A DNA stretch of 53,602 nucleotides from positions 1 through 53,602 of the forward strand of contig BQIW01000022.1 in NCBI GenBank assembly GCA_021604105.1, given 5' to 3'. Each line of letters opens with the position of its first letter. The first letter of the stretch is position 1. The notes below the pieces were generated by a model. That model saw only the letters and a program-made list of their open reading frames with translations, had not been told where the DNA came from and ran no database searches. This document shows, piece by piece, positions 1-8,306 of this stretch. The position numbers and the translations under genes are program-made. The stretch is from Nitrospirales bacterium. GTDB taxonomy: Bacteria > Nitrospirota > Nitrospiria > Nitrospirales > UBA8639.

Positions 1-628
1 CCGGCTGAGGCTCATAGGGAAGGCGGCTTTTAATCCATCCAAATTGAGTCGTATTGACTCCCGGCAAATGCACCATGGAAAGGCGGACCTGACTTCCATC
101 GTGAATCAGCTCCGATCGGAGCGACTCCGTGAATCCTTTGATAGCATGTTTGGCACCACAGTAAGCCGATTGAAGTGGAATCGCACGATACGTCAACGCA
201 CTGCCGACTTGGATAATGACACCCCGATCCCGGGGAAGCATCCGACGAAGCGCTGAAAGGGTTCCGTAAACATATCCGAGATAGGTAACGTTGGTCACAC
301 GCTGGAATTCTGCAGCCGTCATGTCTTTCACCGGCGACAGCACGGAAACCATGGCATTATTTATCCAAATGTCGATCGGGCCAAACGCCTTCTCTACGGT
401 GAATGCGGCCGATTCCACCTGCTCGGGATCGGCCACGTCCGTCGGAACCACGATAGCTTGCCCTCCTAGCTTTTCCACCTCCCGGCGAGCTTCTTCCAAA
501 CCCTCCTGCCCACGGGCCAGCAAACCGAGAGATGCCCCCCGTCGAGCATAAGCCCTTACGGTGGCTCGACCGATACCTGCAGAAGCCCCTGTGATGACTA
601 CCACCTCTGATTGCCGATTTTTATTCAT
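1..628 (-). CDS. SDR-family short-chain dehydrogenase/reductase (partial)
   Basis: The gene runs off the left edge, so only the first 209 codons are present. It starts at an ATG preceded by an AAAGGAAAAG ribosome-binding site. The classical short-chain dehydrogenase pattern is clear: the nucleotide-binding glycine motif TGASAGIG near residues 13-20, the NNA motif near residue 90, a catalytic Ser around residue 143 (IIQVGSALTYR) and the YCGAKHA active-site motif with Tyr and Lys. This makes it an NAD(P)-dependent oxidoreductase, probably cytoplasmic. The substrate cannot be read from the sequence. The region around residues 185-200 (VHLPGVNTTQF) resembles SDRs often annotated only as SDR family oxidoreductase. 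It points the same way as the MscS gene downstream of its start. Confidence 0.93.
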   Translation of the reverse strand, partial: MNKNRQSEVVVITGASAGIGRATVRAYARRGASLGLLARGQEGLEEARREVEKLGGQAIVVPTDVADPEQVESAAFTVEKAFGPIDIWINNAMVSVLSPVKDMTAAEFQRVTNVTYLGYVYGTLSALRRMLPRDRGVIIQVGSALTYRAIPLQSAYCGAKHAIKGFTESLRSELIHDGSQVRLSMVHLPGVNTTQFGWIKSRLPYEPQP

Positions 629-731
629 ATCTTTTCCTTTTGTGTTTGACGCGCTATCAAATGGAGAACGGGGGCGGTGGAGGAGATACTCACGCCAGAG
701 TGACGAGTAGAATGTTCTTCGAAACTCAAAT

Positions 732-2108
732 CTATGAATTCAGTAAATCCCTTTCCTTATGGTCTGCTCGATCATGCGAAATTTGGTCAACAATATGATT
801 ATCTTTGGTGACATCGGCCTGAGAACCTGATGGCACTGCGGGTGATGGAGCATCCTTTGTCTGGTCGGTCGGGTCAAAAACGGCCTGGTCATCAAGAGGG
901 GAATACCCCTGCATCTTCAGACGATAAATGGGTTCGGGCATTTCATAATTTGCCAGATCAAAGGCCTCTTTCACCGCCCGAATCGCTTCACTTTTGACCT
1001 TTCCGAAGTCGTATTGATCCTGAGTCGTCCATGCGAACATTTTCAGGATCACATTCGAATCGCCTAATTTCTCTACCGCGCATCGGACCGGAGGATCAGC
1101 AATCACCCCGCGGGTTTCCTCTAAAGTTTTTATAGCCAATTGCAACGCCGACTCGATATTGACAGCGGTATCGATACCGACCTCAAAGGAGAAACGCCGT
1201 TTGGGGTTCCGGGAATAGTTAAGAATAATGCCTTTGTACACCGTCGCATTGGGTATGCGTACATGATTCCCATCTAGCGTCATGAGAATGGTCTCCCGCG
1301 ATGTCAGTTTCATGACCAAACCTTCATAATTTTCCAGAACAATTTGGTCCAGTGGCCGAAAGGGTTGTCTGATACTCAGCAGAATGCTGGCAATGTAGTT
1401 TTCCACCGTGTCCCGGAGGGCAAAACCTATGGCCAGGCCCATGACTCCGGCTACACCCACGATAGTTCCCAAAAGAGCCGTGGCGTCCAGGATTTCGAGC
1501 ATGACGACAAAGCCAATAAATATGACAGTCCCTTTGACGAGTTGTTTGGCTAATGATTGTAAAAACGCATGTGGAGTAATTTTTTCATACAGGTGATCCC
1601 ATCTGGTCATAAAGGATGCGAGGAACCAGAATATAAGAAATACCGTAAAGCCGATGATTAAGAGTGGCAGATAGGAGATAAAATTATTGAGTTGGTCGAC
1701 CATTTTTTCCTGCACGACGGTTAACCGTTCGCGGACTTCCCGTTTCTGTGTGATTTCATCTGTCACGCTGACCACACCATCCACGCGTTCGGCAAGTTGA
1801 AGAGCCTGTTCGTGGGCTTCTTTGGTGGAAGTATGCCCCGCCAAACGTACCACCCCCGCCTTCACAGCGATATCGACATCGGCAAGCTCCGGCAGATTCT
1901 GGAATACCTCCCTAAGCCGTTGTGTGATAAGCCCGTCTTCAATCTTGTCCGCTCCAACCGCAATTTCCTGTTGTTTCTCAATGGGTCGTGAATCTGTGGG
2001 GACCTCTGGATTATCCACAGGTTCCTGGGACCGCACTGGTTCAACCCGCGCACTCCCAACAACAATGATGAGGAATACGAGGATTAATGAATAGAATCTG
2101 AAGTGCAT
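732..2108 (-). CDS. BON-domain mechanosensitive channel, MscS family
   Basis: This is an inner-membrane mechanosensitive channel with an N-terminal export signal. I place the start at the ATG at 2108 (458 aa) because AGGATGTAATGTT precedes it with good spacing. An in-frame ATG nine codons upstream has only a poorly placed AAGG. After the signal segment (FYSLILVFLIIVVGSA) comes a BON domain (about residues 55-115, with VDIAVKAGVVRLAGHTST). Transmembrane helices follow near residues 145-165 and 190-215, then the MscS pore helix with its Gly/Ala-rich stretch (VGVAGVMGLAIGFALRD) and the beta domain. The BON-plus-MscS combination suggests a periplasmic phospholipid- or envelope-sensing module attached to the channel. 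The C-terminal 50 residues are hydrophilic and look disordered. Confidence 0.93.
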   Translation of the reverse strand: MHFRFYSLILVFLIIVVGSARVEPVRSQEPVDNPEVPTDSRPIEKQQEIAVGADKIEDGLITQRLREVFQNLPELADVDIAVKAGVVRLAGHTSTKEAHEQALQLAERVDGVVSVTDEITQKREVRERLTVVQEKMVDQLNNFISYLPLLIIGFTVFLIFWFLASFMTRWDHLYEKITPHAFLQSLAKQLVKGTVIFIGFVVMLEILDATALLGTIVGVAGVMGLAIGFALRDTVENYIASILLSIRQPFRPLDQIVLENYEGLVMKLTSRETILMTLDGNHVRIPNATVYKGIILNYSRNPKRRFSFEVGIDTAVNIESALQLAIKTLEETRGVIADPPVRCAVEKLGDSNVILKMFAWTTQDQYDFGKVKSEAIRAVKEAFDLANYEMPEPIYRLKMQGYSPLDDQAVFDPTDQTKDAPSPAVPSGSQADVTKDNHIVDQISHDRADHKERDLLNS

Positions 2109-2282
2109 AACATTACATCCTGTCCTTTTTCCCATCCTTGTCTACTTCGAGGGACCGACTAAGACCTCTCCGGAAAAATACGATCACCGTCTCAGGCGAA
2201 ATCCAAATTTATCCAACGATGAAAAAAAGCGGTGCTCCTCTGGGAATAGAAACTTGACATTGCGGCAGAGGAGGAAACAAAC

Positions 2283-2339
2283 ATGAGGTTCAGAATAATC
2301 TCAGAAGAATCGCCCATTGGCGAAAGGATAAATAATTGA
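2283..2339 (+). CDS. Possible 18-residue leader peptide or micro-ORF
   Basis: An ATG follows a strong GAGGAGG Shine-Dalgarno sequence with a spacer of AAACAAAC, and an 18-codon frame ends in TGA. A TTGACAT hexamer lies about 20 bases upstream. The peptide has no hydrophobic segment and matches no family I know. The ribosome-binding site is the only real evidence, so this may be chance. Confidence 0.25.
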   Translation: MRFRIISEESPIGERINN

Positions 2340-2583
2340 AGGCTTGTTGAAATTGTTTTCATAGTTCACTAATCGCTATGAATGCTTCAACAGACAAATT
2401 CAGGTCGTACTATCTGAAAACATCCGTCAAAACCGCCCTCTGAATACGATGGGACTTTAGGAGTGGGAATGTGGATACTTGAGAAGTTCCGCTTAATGAT
2501 TTGTCTATAATAAATCAACGGGCCGGTTCATATCATAAAGAGAAGTGAGATTTGCCTGACGACATTTCAATCTCAGAAGTTTT

Positions 2584-2661
2584 CTAAAATGCAAATACTA
2601 AGAGAACGGTAAGTGTTACACTGCAGAGGCAAAACATGCAGGTACTCCAAATGATGATCAT
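2584..2661 (-). CDS. 25-residue hydrophobic small membrane protein
   Basis: This short gene starts at an ATG directly preceded by GAGGAGGAGGAAATA, one of the strongest ribosome-binding sites in the window. The 25-residue product begins MIIIWSTCMF and is almost entirely hydrophobic, with three cysteines (8, 11, 13), so it should be a single membrane-spanning peptide. It lies just upstream of, and antisense to, the AI-2E transporter gene. No family is recognised. A small regulator or stress peptide is possible, but this is inference. Confidence 0.45.
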   Translation of the reverse strand: MIIIWSTCMFCLCSVTLTVLLVFAF

Positions 2662-2734
2662 TATTTCCTCCTCCTCGACCAAGCGGACGGCTTCAGGTGT
2701 ATCGATACCTTCACCCTTTGCGGCGTCAACATAA

Positions 2735-3856
2735 ATGTCTCCACAAGTACTCTCAGCGGCCTTCCTCGTATTGTGTTCCCTCCTGCTGTACGTGTTGGCC
2801 CTAATTTTTGCCCCATTCATGACACCCATTTTGTGGGCCATGATCCTGGTTCGTCTCTTCTATCCTCTCTATCAGTGGCTGACTCATAAGCTGGGAGACA
2901 GGGCTACGGCCTCGGCGGCTCTCAGCACACTGAGTGTCATGTTACTTGCCGTCTTGCCTGTGGCCTATCTGGTCTTCCTCGTGGTGACAGAGACCCTCAA
3001 CGCCTATCAACTCGCCATGAATTGGGTGCAAGGGGGTGGCCTGCAAAAACTGCCCGATCTTGTCGCAAAACTGCCTCTGATCGGAAATGTGTCTCAAGAA
3101 TTGTTGGGCCGACTTGTTCTGGCCTATGGGGACGTTCAGGGGCACCTGGTTGAAGGAGGGAAAGCCGTCAGCGGGGTCTTGTTGTCCAGTGTCGGTGGGC
3201 TGGCAACAAATACCCTTGATCTCCTCATGGACTTTTTTGTGATCCTGTTTACTCTGTTCTTCCTGTTTCGCGATGGGCATCATCTCTATCGTGCATTTTA
3301 TGAAGCGCTCCCAATCGAAGAAAGCTATAAAGCCGTCATTATGGAGCGCCTTGACAATGTGATGGGGGCTGTCGTTCAGGGCACCCTTCTCACGGCCCTG
3401 GCACAAGGTTTCACGGCAGGGCTTGCCTATTGGGCCTTGGGCGTCCCGTTTTCCATTTTTCTGGGAGCCCTAAGCGCCATTCTTTCTCTGGTACCTTTTG
3501 GCGGCACAGCATTAGTCTGGGCCCCGGTCGCTGCGTATCTGTTATGGACCGGTCCCATTTGGAAAGGGGTAGTCATGATCCTAATCGGGGTCGGATTGGT
3601 CGGTCTCATGGATAATTTACTGAAACCTCTTCTCGTCGGATCCAAAGCGGATTTACCCGTTTTGTTTCTCTTCTTCGCCTCATTAGGAGGCCTCGCGTAT
3701 TTCGGCTTCATCGGATTGTTTCTGGGTCCCATTCTGCTTGGGATCGCGCTGGCGGTCTTCCAAATTTACCGTGAAAATTATCAGGAGCAGGCAGGTCTTT
3801 TAGTAAAAGCAGGATCGGGACACCCACAAGAACCGGAGAACCCAACAATAAAATAG
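2735..3856 (+). CDS. AI-2E family transporter (PerM-like permease)
   Basis: The 373-residue polytopic membrane protein has the layout of the AI-2E/PerM exporter family. There are two N-terminal helices (residues 5-45), a helix near 65-85, a long amphipathic middle region (about 90-150), and a C-terminal group of helices containing the conserved DGHHLYRAF and LVPFGGTALVWAPVAAYLLWTG regions. The family exports small signals or ions; AI-2 itself should not be assumed as substrate. The ATG follows immediately on an in-frame TAA and the ribosome-binding site is weak, so the start is not fully certain. Twelve bases separate it from the GlsB-like gene, so the two are probably co-transcribed. Confidence 0.9.
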   Translation: MSPQVLSAAFLVLCSLLLYVLALIFAPFMTPILWAMILVRLFYPLYQWLTHKLGDRATASAALSTLSVMLLAVLPVAYLVFLVVTETLNAYQLAMNWVQGGGLQKLPDLVAKLPLIGNVSQELLGRLVLAYGDVQGHLVEGGKAVSGVLLSSVGGLATNTLDLLMDFFVILFTLFFLFRDGHHLYRAFYEALPIEESYKAVIMERLDNVMGAVVQGTLLTALAQGFTAGLAYWALGVPFSIFLGALSAILSLVPFGGTALVWAPVAAYLLWTGPIWKGVVMILIGVGLVGLMDNLLKPLLVGSKADLPVLFLFFASLGGLAYFGFIGLFLGPILLGIALAVFQIYRENYQEQAGLLVKAGSGHPQEPENPTIK

Positions 3857-3868
3857 GAGGGATGAGGT

Positions 3869-4123
3869 ATGAGTATCATCGGTTGGATCGTCTTTGGATT
3901 AATTGTGGGAGTAGTTGGAAAAATCTTAATGCCCGGGAAAGATCCTGGAGGGTTTCTTGCCACGGTCGCTATCGGTATCATTGGGGCGCTTTTCGGTGGG
4001 ATGCTCGGGCGAATGATCGGCATGTATGGACAGGACGATCCCGTCGGGTTTGTGATGGCCGTTATCGGAGCCATCCTGTTTCTCTGGCTTTATCGTGTAA
4101 TTACCCGACGTGGGGACACGTGA
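3869..4123 (+). CDS. GlsB/YeaQ/YmgE family stress-response membrane protein
   Basis: This is an 84-residue, three-helix, glycine-rich membrane protein of the transglycosylase-associated family (PF04226). The family signature is visible: a first helix with GWIVFGLIVGVVGKIL, the loop MPGKDPGGFLATVAIGIIGA, then a G-rich second helix ending GGMLGRMIG. The start ATG has an AGGAGGGATGAGGT leader. An overlapping ATG seven bases upstream is in another frame and makes no sensible protein. Members are linked to general stress responses, but their biochemical role is unknown. Confidence 0.92.
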   Translation: MSIIGWIVFGLIVGVVGKILMPGKDPGGFLATVAIGIIGALFGGMLGRMIGMYGQDDPVGFVMAVIGAILFLWLYRVITRRGDT

Positions 4124-4273
4124 CGTGAGCAATTGTCCCCGGATCGTCGGGAACAGTTTTTCCCCTCGCTGACTCGTCATGTTTCCAGCTACCACATGGG
4201 CAGAATAACCAAAGTTGGGATCGTCTCGATTCCGGGTGCAGAAAATCACCTATCGCAGAAAGCCCTCAACTTC

Positions 4274-4930
4274 CTACCTGGCCTCGAATGTAGTGGGAAA
4301 CCCGGATGCCAGAAGCTCTGCACAATCCTGGTATACAGCCACCGCTCCAGCCGAATGGAGTTCCTCTCGACTAAAGGCTCCTCCGGTTCGGACCGCAATC
4401 GTCTGAAGTCCACAACCTTGAGCAGATTGAATATCCCAAATCGTGTCCCCGACCACAATGCTCTCCTGCAGGGAACATCCAGCCCGCTCCAGAGTTAGTT
4501 GAAAAATATCCGGTGCGGGTTTCGCACTGTCTACATCCGCTGACGACACCATCCCGGCCAGCTTATCCTTCGCCTCAAGTGCTTGAACATGATGTTTCAA
4601 TTCTTCAGACTTCGCACTCGTCGCCAGCCAGATGGCGATGTCTTGCGATGAGAGAGTTGCAAGGATTTCTTTGGCTCCAGGCAAAGGATAGGTATGATTT
4701 TTCAACTCCTCAAAAAATTGGCTATGCAACTCATTGGCCCGTCCGTGTAAGGCCTCATCCTTAAAAATCGCACCCAGCATCAGGTCCGATCCCTTACCAA
4801 TCTGACGATGGATCGCGGCACGCGGGACTGGATGTTCGACGGCCGAAAAAGCACGGGCCCAGGCCTCCACGTGTAAATAATTCGTATCCATAAGCGTGCC
4901 ATCAACATCAAAAATTACCACTCGTATCAT
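4274..4930 (-). CDS. HAD-superfamily phosphatase, phosphoglycolate phosphatase-like
   Basis: This 218-residue hydrolase has the HAD motifs in order: motif I DVDGT at residues 8-12 (nucleophile Asp8, acid Asp10), an alpha-helical cap (about 18-85), motif II TSAKSEEL (Thr/Ser), Lys in SADVDSAKPAPD (motif III) and motif IV GDTIWDI. This layout fits phosphoglycolate phosphatase or beta-phosphoglucomutase relatives of subclass I, acting in the cytoplasm. The exact substrate cannot be assigned. The ribosome-binding site is CAGGAGAATGTTTAA. It stands alone on its strand. Confidence 0.9.
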   Translation of the reverse strand: MIRVVIFDVDGTLMDTNYLHVEAWARAFSAVEHPVPRAAIHRQIGKGSDLMLGAIFKDEALHGRANELHSQFFEELKNHTYPLPGAKEILATLSSQDIAIWLATSAKSEELKHHVQALEAKDKLAGMVSSADVDSAKPAPDIFQLTLERAGCSLQESIVVGDTIWDIQSAQGCGLQTIAVRTGGAFSREELHSAGAVAVYQDCAELLASGFPTTFEAR

Positions 4931-5364
4931 TTAAACATTCTCCTGATCATTTAAAAACTTTGCTCTATCGGGGCCTGGGAGTTTCCGTTCGAGATTGTAC
5001 ACATCAGGACAACCAGTCGGCGATACGTTACACCTTTCCGTTCCTGGATGCGTTCTTATTTGGATGTTTCTCAGACTGTAATTGCTATTGAGGATATCCA
5101 TTCCCGGGAGGAGATGCGGGACAACATTACAACAGGCACAAAGAACATTGACTGGCCTGCCTTGCTGCAATTGCCCACGGAACTTCGTGATCTGCTTCAT
5201 GATGCATGCGTATTGGAATTCAGACAGGGGCGAATTGAAAAACCTCCAAGACAGATCCTGGTGTTAGGAATTCGATAACAAACGATTGTGCCCTGGGCCA
5301 CTATGCTCGCGCATTAAGACAATTCCACTTTCCTCTCAACCTGGGATCCTCAATGTCATTGACT
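4931..5364. other. Intergenic region without a convincing gene
   Basis: This 434-base gap contains short open frames on both strands (76 codons plus, 89 codons minus) that overlap each other and match nothing I know. Neither has a good start context. It may hold a decayed gene. Confidence 0.4.
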
Positions 5365-5763
5365 TCACGCTGTAGGAGCTAAGCTCACCACAAGCTGGCG
5401 TTCCCGGGGACCATCCAGTTCAACTAATAAGACTGACTGCCAGGTACCCAAACGCAACTCACCGTCCATCACGGGCAAGGTCAGCGACGCTCCGATTAAA
5501 GATCCCGCCATATGAGACCACGCATGGGAGGGATCATGGGCATGACGAAAATTGATCTGTGGAATAATTTTTTCGGCGACTTCGAGGAGATCTTCCTCCG
5601 TACCTTCTCCTATTTCCCCGGTCGTTAGCGCGGCCGTGGTATGCGGCAAAAAGACGTGGCACAAGCCATTCTGAAAATCCGCATTTTGGATGATTCTATT
5701 CAATTTCGGAGTGAGATTTACAATATCTTTGAGGTTCTTTGTTTTCACCTGTAACGTATCCAT
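5365..5763 (-). CDS. YjbQ/UPF0047 family protein
   Basis: This 132-residue protein is a full-length member of the YjbQ (UPF0047) family. Typical segments are FLPHTTAALTTGE (the conserved HTTAALT region), the H-rich loop FRHAHDPSHAWSHMAGSLIGAS and the C-terminal LGTWQSVLLVELDGPRERQ. The His and Glu residues are thought to bind a metal. Some family members have thiamin-phosphate synthase activity in vitro, but the physiological role is unsettled. The start has AAGGAACTG upstream. DUF3597 lies 59 bases upstream on the same strand. Confidence 0.95.
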   Translation of the reverse strand: MDTLQVKTKNLKDIVNLTPKLNRIIQNADFQNGLCHVFLPHTTAALTTGEIGEGTEEDLLEVAEKIIPQINFRHAHDPSHAWSHMAGSLIGASLTLPVMDGELRLGTWQSVLLVELDGPRERQLVVSLAPTA

Positions 5764-5822
5764 CAGTTCCTTCTCGCTGGAGCCTACGCGGGCAGGTCTC
5801 GTTCCTCTAGTTTCTCACGCCA

Positions 5823-6227
5823 CTAGTCTAAAAGTTCCTTCGGAATATTGCCCCCATTCTCGGCAAGTTTTTGCAACACAGTTTTATGCAACCACATATT
5901 CATCCGGGCGGAATCCCCCATCTTGTCAACCGGGCATCCGAGCTCAGTCGCGAGTTCCTTACGAGCTGTGAAGCTGCTATCGAGATCAAGGAGCTTCAGC
6001 AGGTCCACAATCGACGTTTTCCAATTAAGCTTTTGAGGGTTCGAGGCTGCAAGGCTTTCAAGTTTCCCTTTGACATCCACCACCGTGGTTCCAGGTGAAG
6101 GAGCAGGAGAAGCCGGGGCGGCCTGCGGAGCCTGGGTTTCTGGGGCAGGTGATTGTGGCGCAGGAGCAGCCTGTGCTTCGGAACCGCTGAAACCGAGCTT
6201 ATCAAGGATTTTGCTAAAAAAACTCAT
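5823..6227 (-). CDS. DUF3597 domain-containing protein
   Basis: The 134-residue protein starts MSFFSKILDKLGF, followed by a Pro/Ala/Gln-rich linker (about residues 18-48) and a conserved C-terminal helical domain (about 50-134). That domain includes LNWKTSIVDLLKLLDLDSS and ARKELATELGCP, the pattern of DUF3597, a LysM-associated family of unknown function. A GAGAGGATCTCCC leader supports the start. It lacks a signal peptide. It may be transcribed together with yjbQ downstream. Confidence 0.9.
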   Translation of the reverse strand: MSFFSKILDKLGFSGSEAQAAPAPQSPAPETQAPQAAPASPAPSPGTTVVDVKGKLESLAASNPQKLNWKTSIVDLLKLLDLDSSFTARKELATELGCPVDKMGDSARMNMWLHKTVLQKLAENGGNIPKELLD

Positions 6228-6570
6228 GGGAGATCCTCTCGATTAAAGGTGGTAGTAATGATGGGCAAAAAAATGGCCGTATTCCGATGGCCTACTCAGA
6301 TTTATCAATTCTTTCTTCGTAGCACCTGAGCGTTCATAAAACTTTGGAAAGGACTCCTGTCATCATGAAACATTAACATTCTGAATGGAATGGATACTTT
6401 TCTCTTTTCGACCGGGGATTCGTCTGGTCTCAGAAAATTATGGGGAATCCCTTATGAACAAAATAAGTCGTTGGATTTTGTCCATTTAAAACACCCCCGT
6501 GCTCTTACCCCCTTGGAAGGGCTCTTTTATGGCAATTGCGTGGCGAAGCGGTCCTGTATGGTCTGGGCCA
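6228..6570. other. Intergenic region, no gene seen
   Basis: About 340 bases contain the promoter side of the DUF3597 gene and the tail of the decayed hepT copy. One short plus-strand frame (67 codons from 6390) has no recognisable content or ribosome-binding site. Confidence 0.4.
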
Positions 6571-6915
6571 TCAGGTCATATCTCCAGGAGTGACACGCTC
6601 CAGTTCAGTGATTAGCTGGGGTAGGTCTTCTTGAGCTGTTTTCCAGAGAATACCCAAATCGATGTCGAAATAGACGTGAACCAGGCGGTGGCGCATACCG
6701 ATCATGTCTTCCCATGAAATACCGCAAGTTTGCTGGCGAGCGGCCGGCGTCATTTGGTAGGCCGCTTCACCGATGATCTCGATACTTTTGACTAAGGCCA
6801 ACACCAGCTGGCGATCCCGGTTTAGATCAGAGCGCGTCCGGCCCTGCACGAAACCAACCGCTTCTCATGCAGCATCCAGCATATGACGGAACCGAATGCC
6901 GTCATCCTCGCGCAT
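6571..6915 (-). pseudogene. hepT: Disrupted HepT-like HEPN ribonuclease toxin
   Basis: This is a broken copy of the HEPN-domain (DUF86) toxin found intact at 23976-24320. Read from the ATG at 6915 it gives [16 protein letters not shown], then an in-frame TGA where the intact copy has an Arg codon (CGC). The frame continues afterwards with EAVGFVQGRTRSDLN and stays alignable to the natural stop. The catalytic RX4HXY motif (RHRLVHVY) is still encoded beyond the nonsense codon. A GTG at 6849 could in principle reinitiate a 92-residue product lacking the first helix. In the family, HepT cleaves RNA and is silenced by AMPylation of the motif Tyr by MntA. Here the partner is frameshifted as well. 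Confidence 0.85.
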
Positions 6916-7197
6916 ACTGTACCTCTGCCTCTTCCAAAATTCGCTGACGGAAATAGCGGCTAAGGTCCTGGGGAGTTCGCAAATCGACTTTTCTACCGGC
7001 CAACAGGGAAGACAGCTCCCGTTCCATGCGCGCGATCCCGAAGAGACCCGGCGCCTGGTCAGGTTCAAACTCGACCAGCAAATCGATGTCGCTGTCGGGA
7101 CGAAAATCGGCACGAAGCGCCGAACCGACCGCTTGATTCCATGCTCACGGCAGAAGGCAGCTACGGCCTCCTTGGGAAATGAAATTTTCGGGTTCAT
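6902..7197 (-). pseudogene. mntA: Frameshifted MntA-like nucleotidyltransferase antitoxin
   Basis: The start (ATG at 7197) and first 23 codons match the intact copy at 24307-24612. About 10 bases are then missing near position 7130, relative to that copy, which removes the LAVF part just before the GSALRAD motif and shifts the frame. In the shifted frame the rest is well preserved ([20 protein letters not shown], then ARMEREL and [13 protein letters not shown]). Its natural stop overlaps the start of the hepT copy, as in the intact pair. The original protein is an MNT-family minimal nucleotidyltransferase antitoxin. No functional product is expected. Confidence 0.88.
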
Positions 7198-7337
7198 GTT
7201 TCGACCTCTCTCTGTAAAAAATATTTGATATGAAGGTCGCATCTAACCTGAAACGTTAGGAGCTGGTAGGCATGTATGGGTGTATTTTTCAATACGGTTC
7301 CTTCGAGGTTCCAATATAGGCTCTGAATAGAACAGGG

Positions 7338-7374
7338 AAATTCTTGGTCAATTGAGAGGATAAGTCAAGTTGCG
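7338..7374 (-). promoter_or_regulatory. Conserved promoter-like element upstream of decayed mntA-hepT
   Basis: Read on the minus strand this segment has TTGACT (7363-7368), a 17-base spacer containing the palindrome TCAATTGA, and AAGAAT (7340-7345). It matches the element upstream of the intact mntA-hepT pair at 33 of 37 positions or better. It lies about 140 bases before the start codon. A sigma-70 type promoter with a built-in operator is the simplest reading. Confidence 0.5.
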
Positions 7375-7605
7375 CGTCTGCGAAAATAAACCAGTGGAAA
7401 TTGATCCCCCTCGTTGATAATTCGGCGACATCCAACGAAAATCACCACGGTTTTGGATGAAACTCTTTATTTCCTACCTTTTGGCAAGAAATCGTTCGCC
7501 TGAAAGCCTCAAACAGACCTATTTCTGTCAATCGATTTTTTTGAGTTTAGCCGCTGTATAGCCGCTGATCAGAGTGCAGCTTGTAAGGTGGCCGGCCGAG
7601 CGGGC
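7375..7605. other. Spacer between the decayed toxin module and the cupin gene
   Basis: This AT-rich stretch, together with the 140 bases leading to the decayed mntA, makes a gap of about 400 bases. Apart from the promoter-like element I see no gene, repeat or hairpin of note. Confidence 0.4.
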
Positions 7606-8049
7606 TCAAATCACGACGGTCACGCCGTTTTGTTTAAGAACCTCCAACACCTTGGGAATGTCCGGAGGACCTGGAGGGATCTCATTGCTGATGGCGGTGA
7701 ACATCTGTGTGGCCAGGCTGCCCTGACCGGTGAGTTCGAACATCTCCCCCCCGCCTGCGCCGTAGCGAAAGCCGTGCATGGTGCCGGCGGGCACGTGGAC
7801 CAGCGTACCCGGCAGGCACGTGACCGTCTTGTCTGCACACCTGAACTCAATCTGACCCTTCAGGACATAGAAAGACTCGTCCCAGTCGTGATAATGCAGG
7901 GGCGGACCCATTCCATCGTCGCCCTGCTGGATGGTGATCTCATAAGCCTGAGTTGCTGCGCTTGACGCAAGCACAGTCACCTTCGTGCCGAGCACATTCA
8001 ACGGAGGATCGTAGTCGTTGGGTGTCACAATAAACGGTTGGAGCTTCAT
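7606..8049 (-). CDS. Cupin-domain protein
   Basis: The 147-residue protein has one cupin barrel. Motif 1 is visible as PLHYHDWDESFYVLKGQIEF (metal-binding His, His and Glu) and motif 2 as PGTLVHVPAGTMHGFRYG with the second His. This suggests a metal-binding small enzyme or sensor of the quercetinase-like or storage-like cupins; the ligand is unknown. I chose the ATG at 8049, which follows a GGGGAAGACACC leader. An upstream in-frame start at 8103 would add a non-conserved 18-residue tail. It is monocistronic. Confidence 0.88.
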   Translation of the reverse strand: MKLQPFIVTPNDYDPPLNVLGTKVTVLASSAATQAYEITIQQGDDGMGPPLHYHDWDESFYVLKGQIEFRCADKTVTCLPGTLVHVPAGTMHGFRYGAGGGEMFELTGQGSLATQMFTAISNEIPPGPPDIPKVLEVLKQNGVTVVI

Positions 8050-8118
8050 GGTGTCTTCCCCCCCCAGTGGACTAAATTGAGTGATTGACCTATCCGATAT
8101 CATACGATTTCACAGCTG

Positions 8119-8150
8119 ATTTTTCGTCAATTGACCAAATTAGTCAAGCA
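8119..8150 (-). promoter_or_regulatory. TTGACT-N17-AAAAAT promoter-like element before the cupin gene
   Basis: On the minus strand TTGACT (8142-8147) and AAAAAT (8119-8124) are separated by 17 bases that contain TCAATTGA, the same arrangement as upstream of both mntA-hepT pairs. It lies about 70 bases before the cupin start codon, a normal promoter distance. Confidence 0.5.
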
Positions 8151-8306
8151 GTGGGACTGAAAATTAGAAAAGGCGATTATGGAGACCTTTTGCATTTGAA
8201 TGATTCGACTCGTCCCTCATGGAACAAACGTAATCGCGCGCTTAGCCCTAGCAGGCTCTTGGAAAACCCGGAATTCTTTTAAAAGCTTATCGGGATTAAA
8301 AATTTT

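Larger units (their letters stand above)
2109..2734. other. Intergenic region between mscS-like gene and AI-2E transporter
   Basis: About 620 bases separate the two divergent genes. The only coding candidates are two tiny ORFs with strong ribosome-binding sites, listed separately (18 codons at 2283, plus strand; 25 codons at 2661, minus strand). The rest is AT-rich and holds no recognisable RNA or repeat. Confidence 0.5.

Noticed and set aside
44-551. Two short plus-strand frames at the left end
   Set aside because: They are antisense to the clear SDR dehydrogenase frame, which carries all the family motifs.
2942-3406. Minus-strand frame antisense to the AI-2E transporter
   Set aside because: The plus strand has the complete transporter with family motifs; the antisense frame has no recognisable features.
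4931-5278. Overlapping 89-codon minus and 76-codon plus frames between the HAD and YjbQ genes
   Set aside because: No known family, no convincing ribosome-binding site and mutual overlap.
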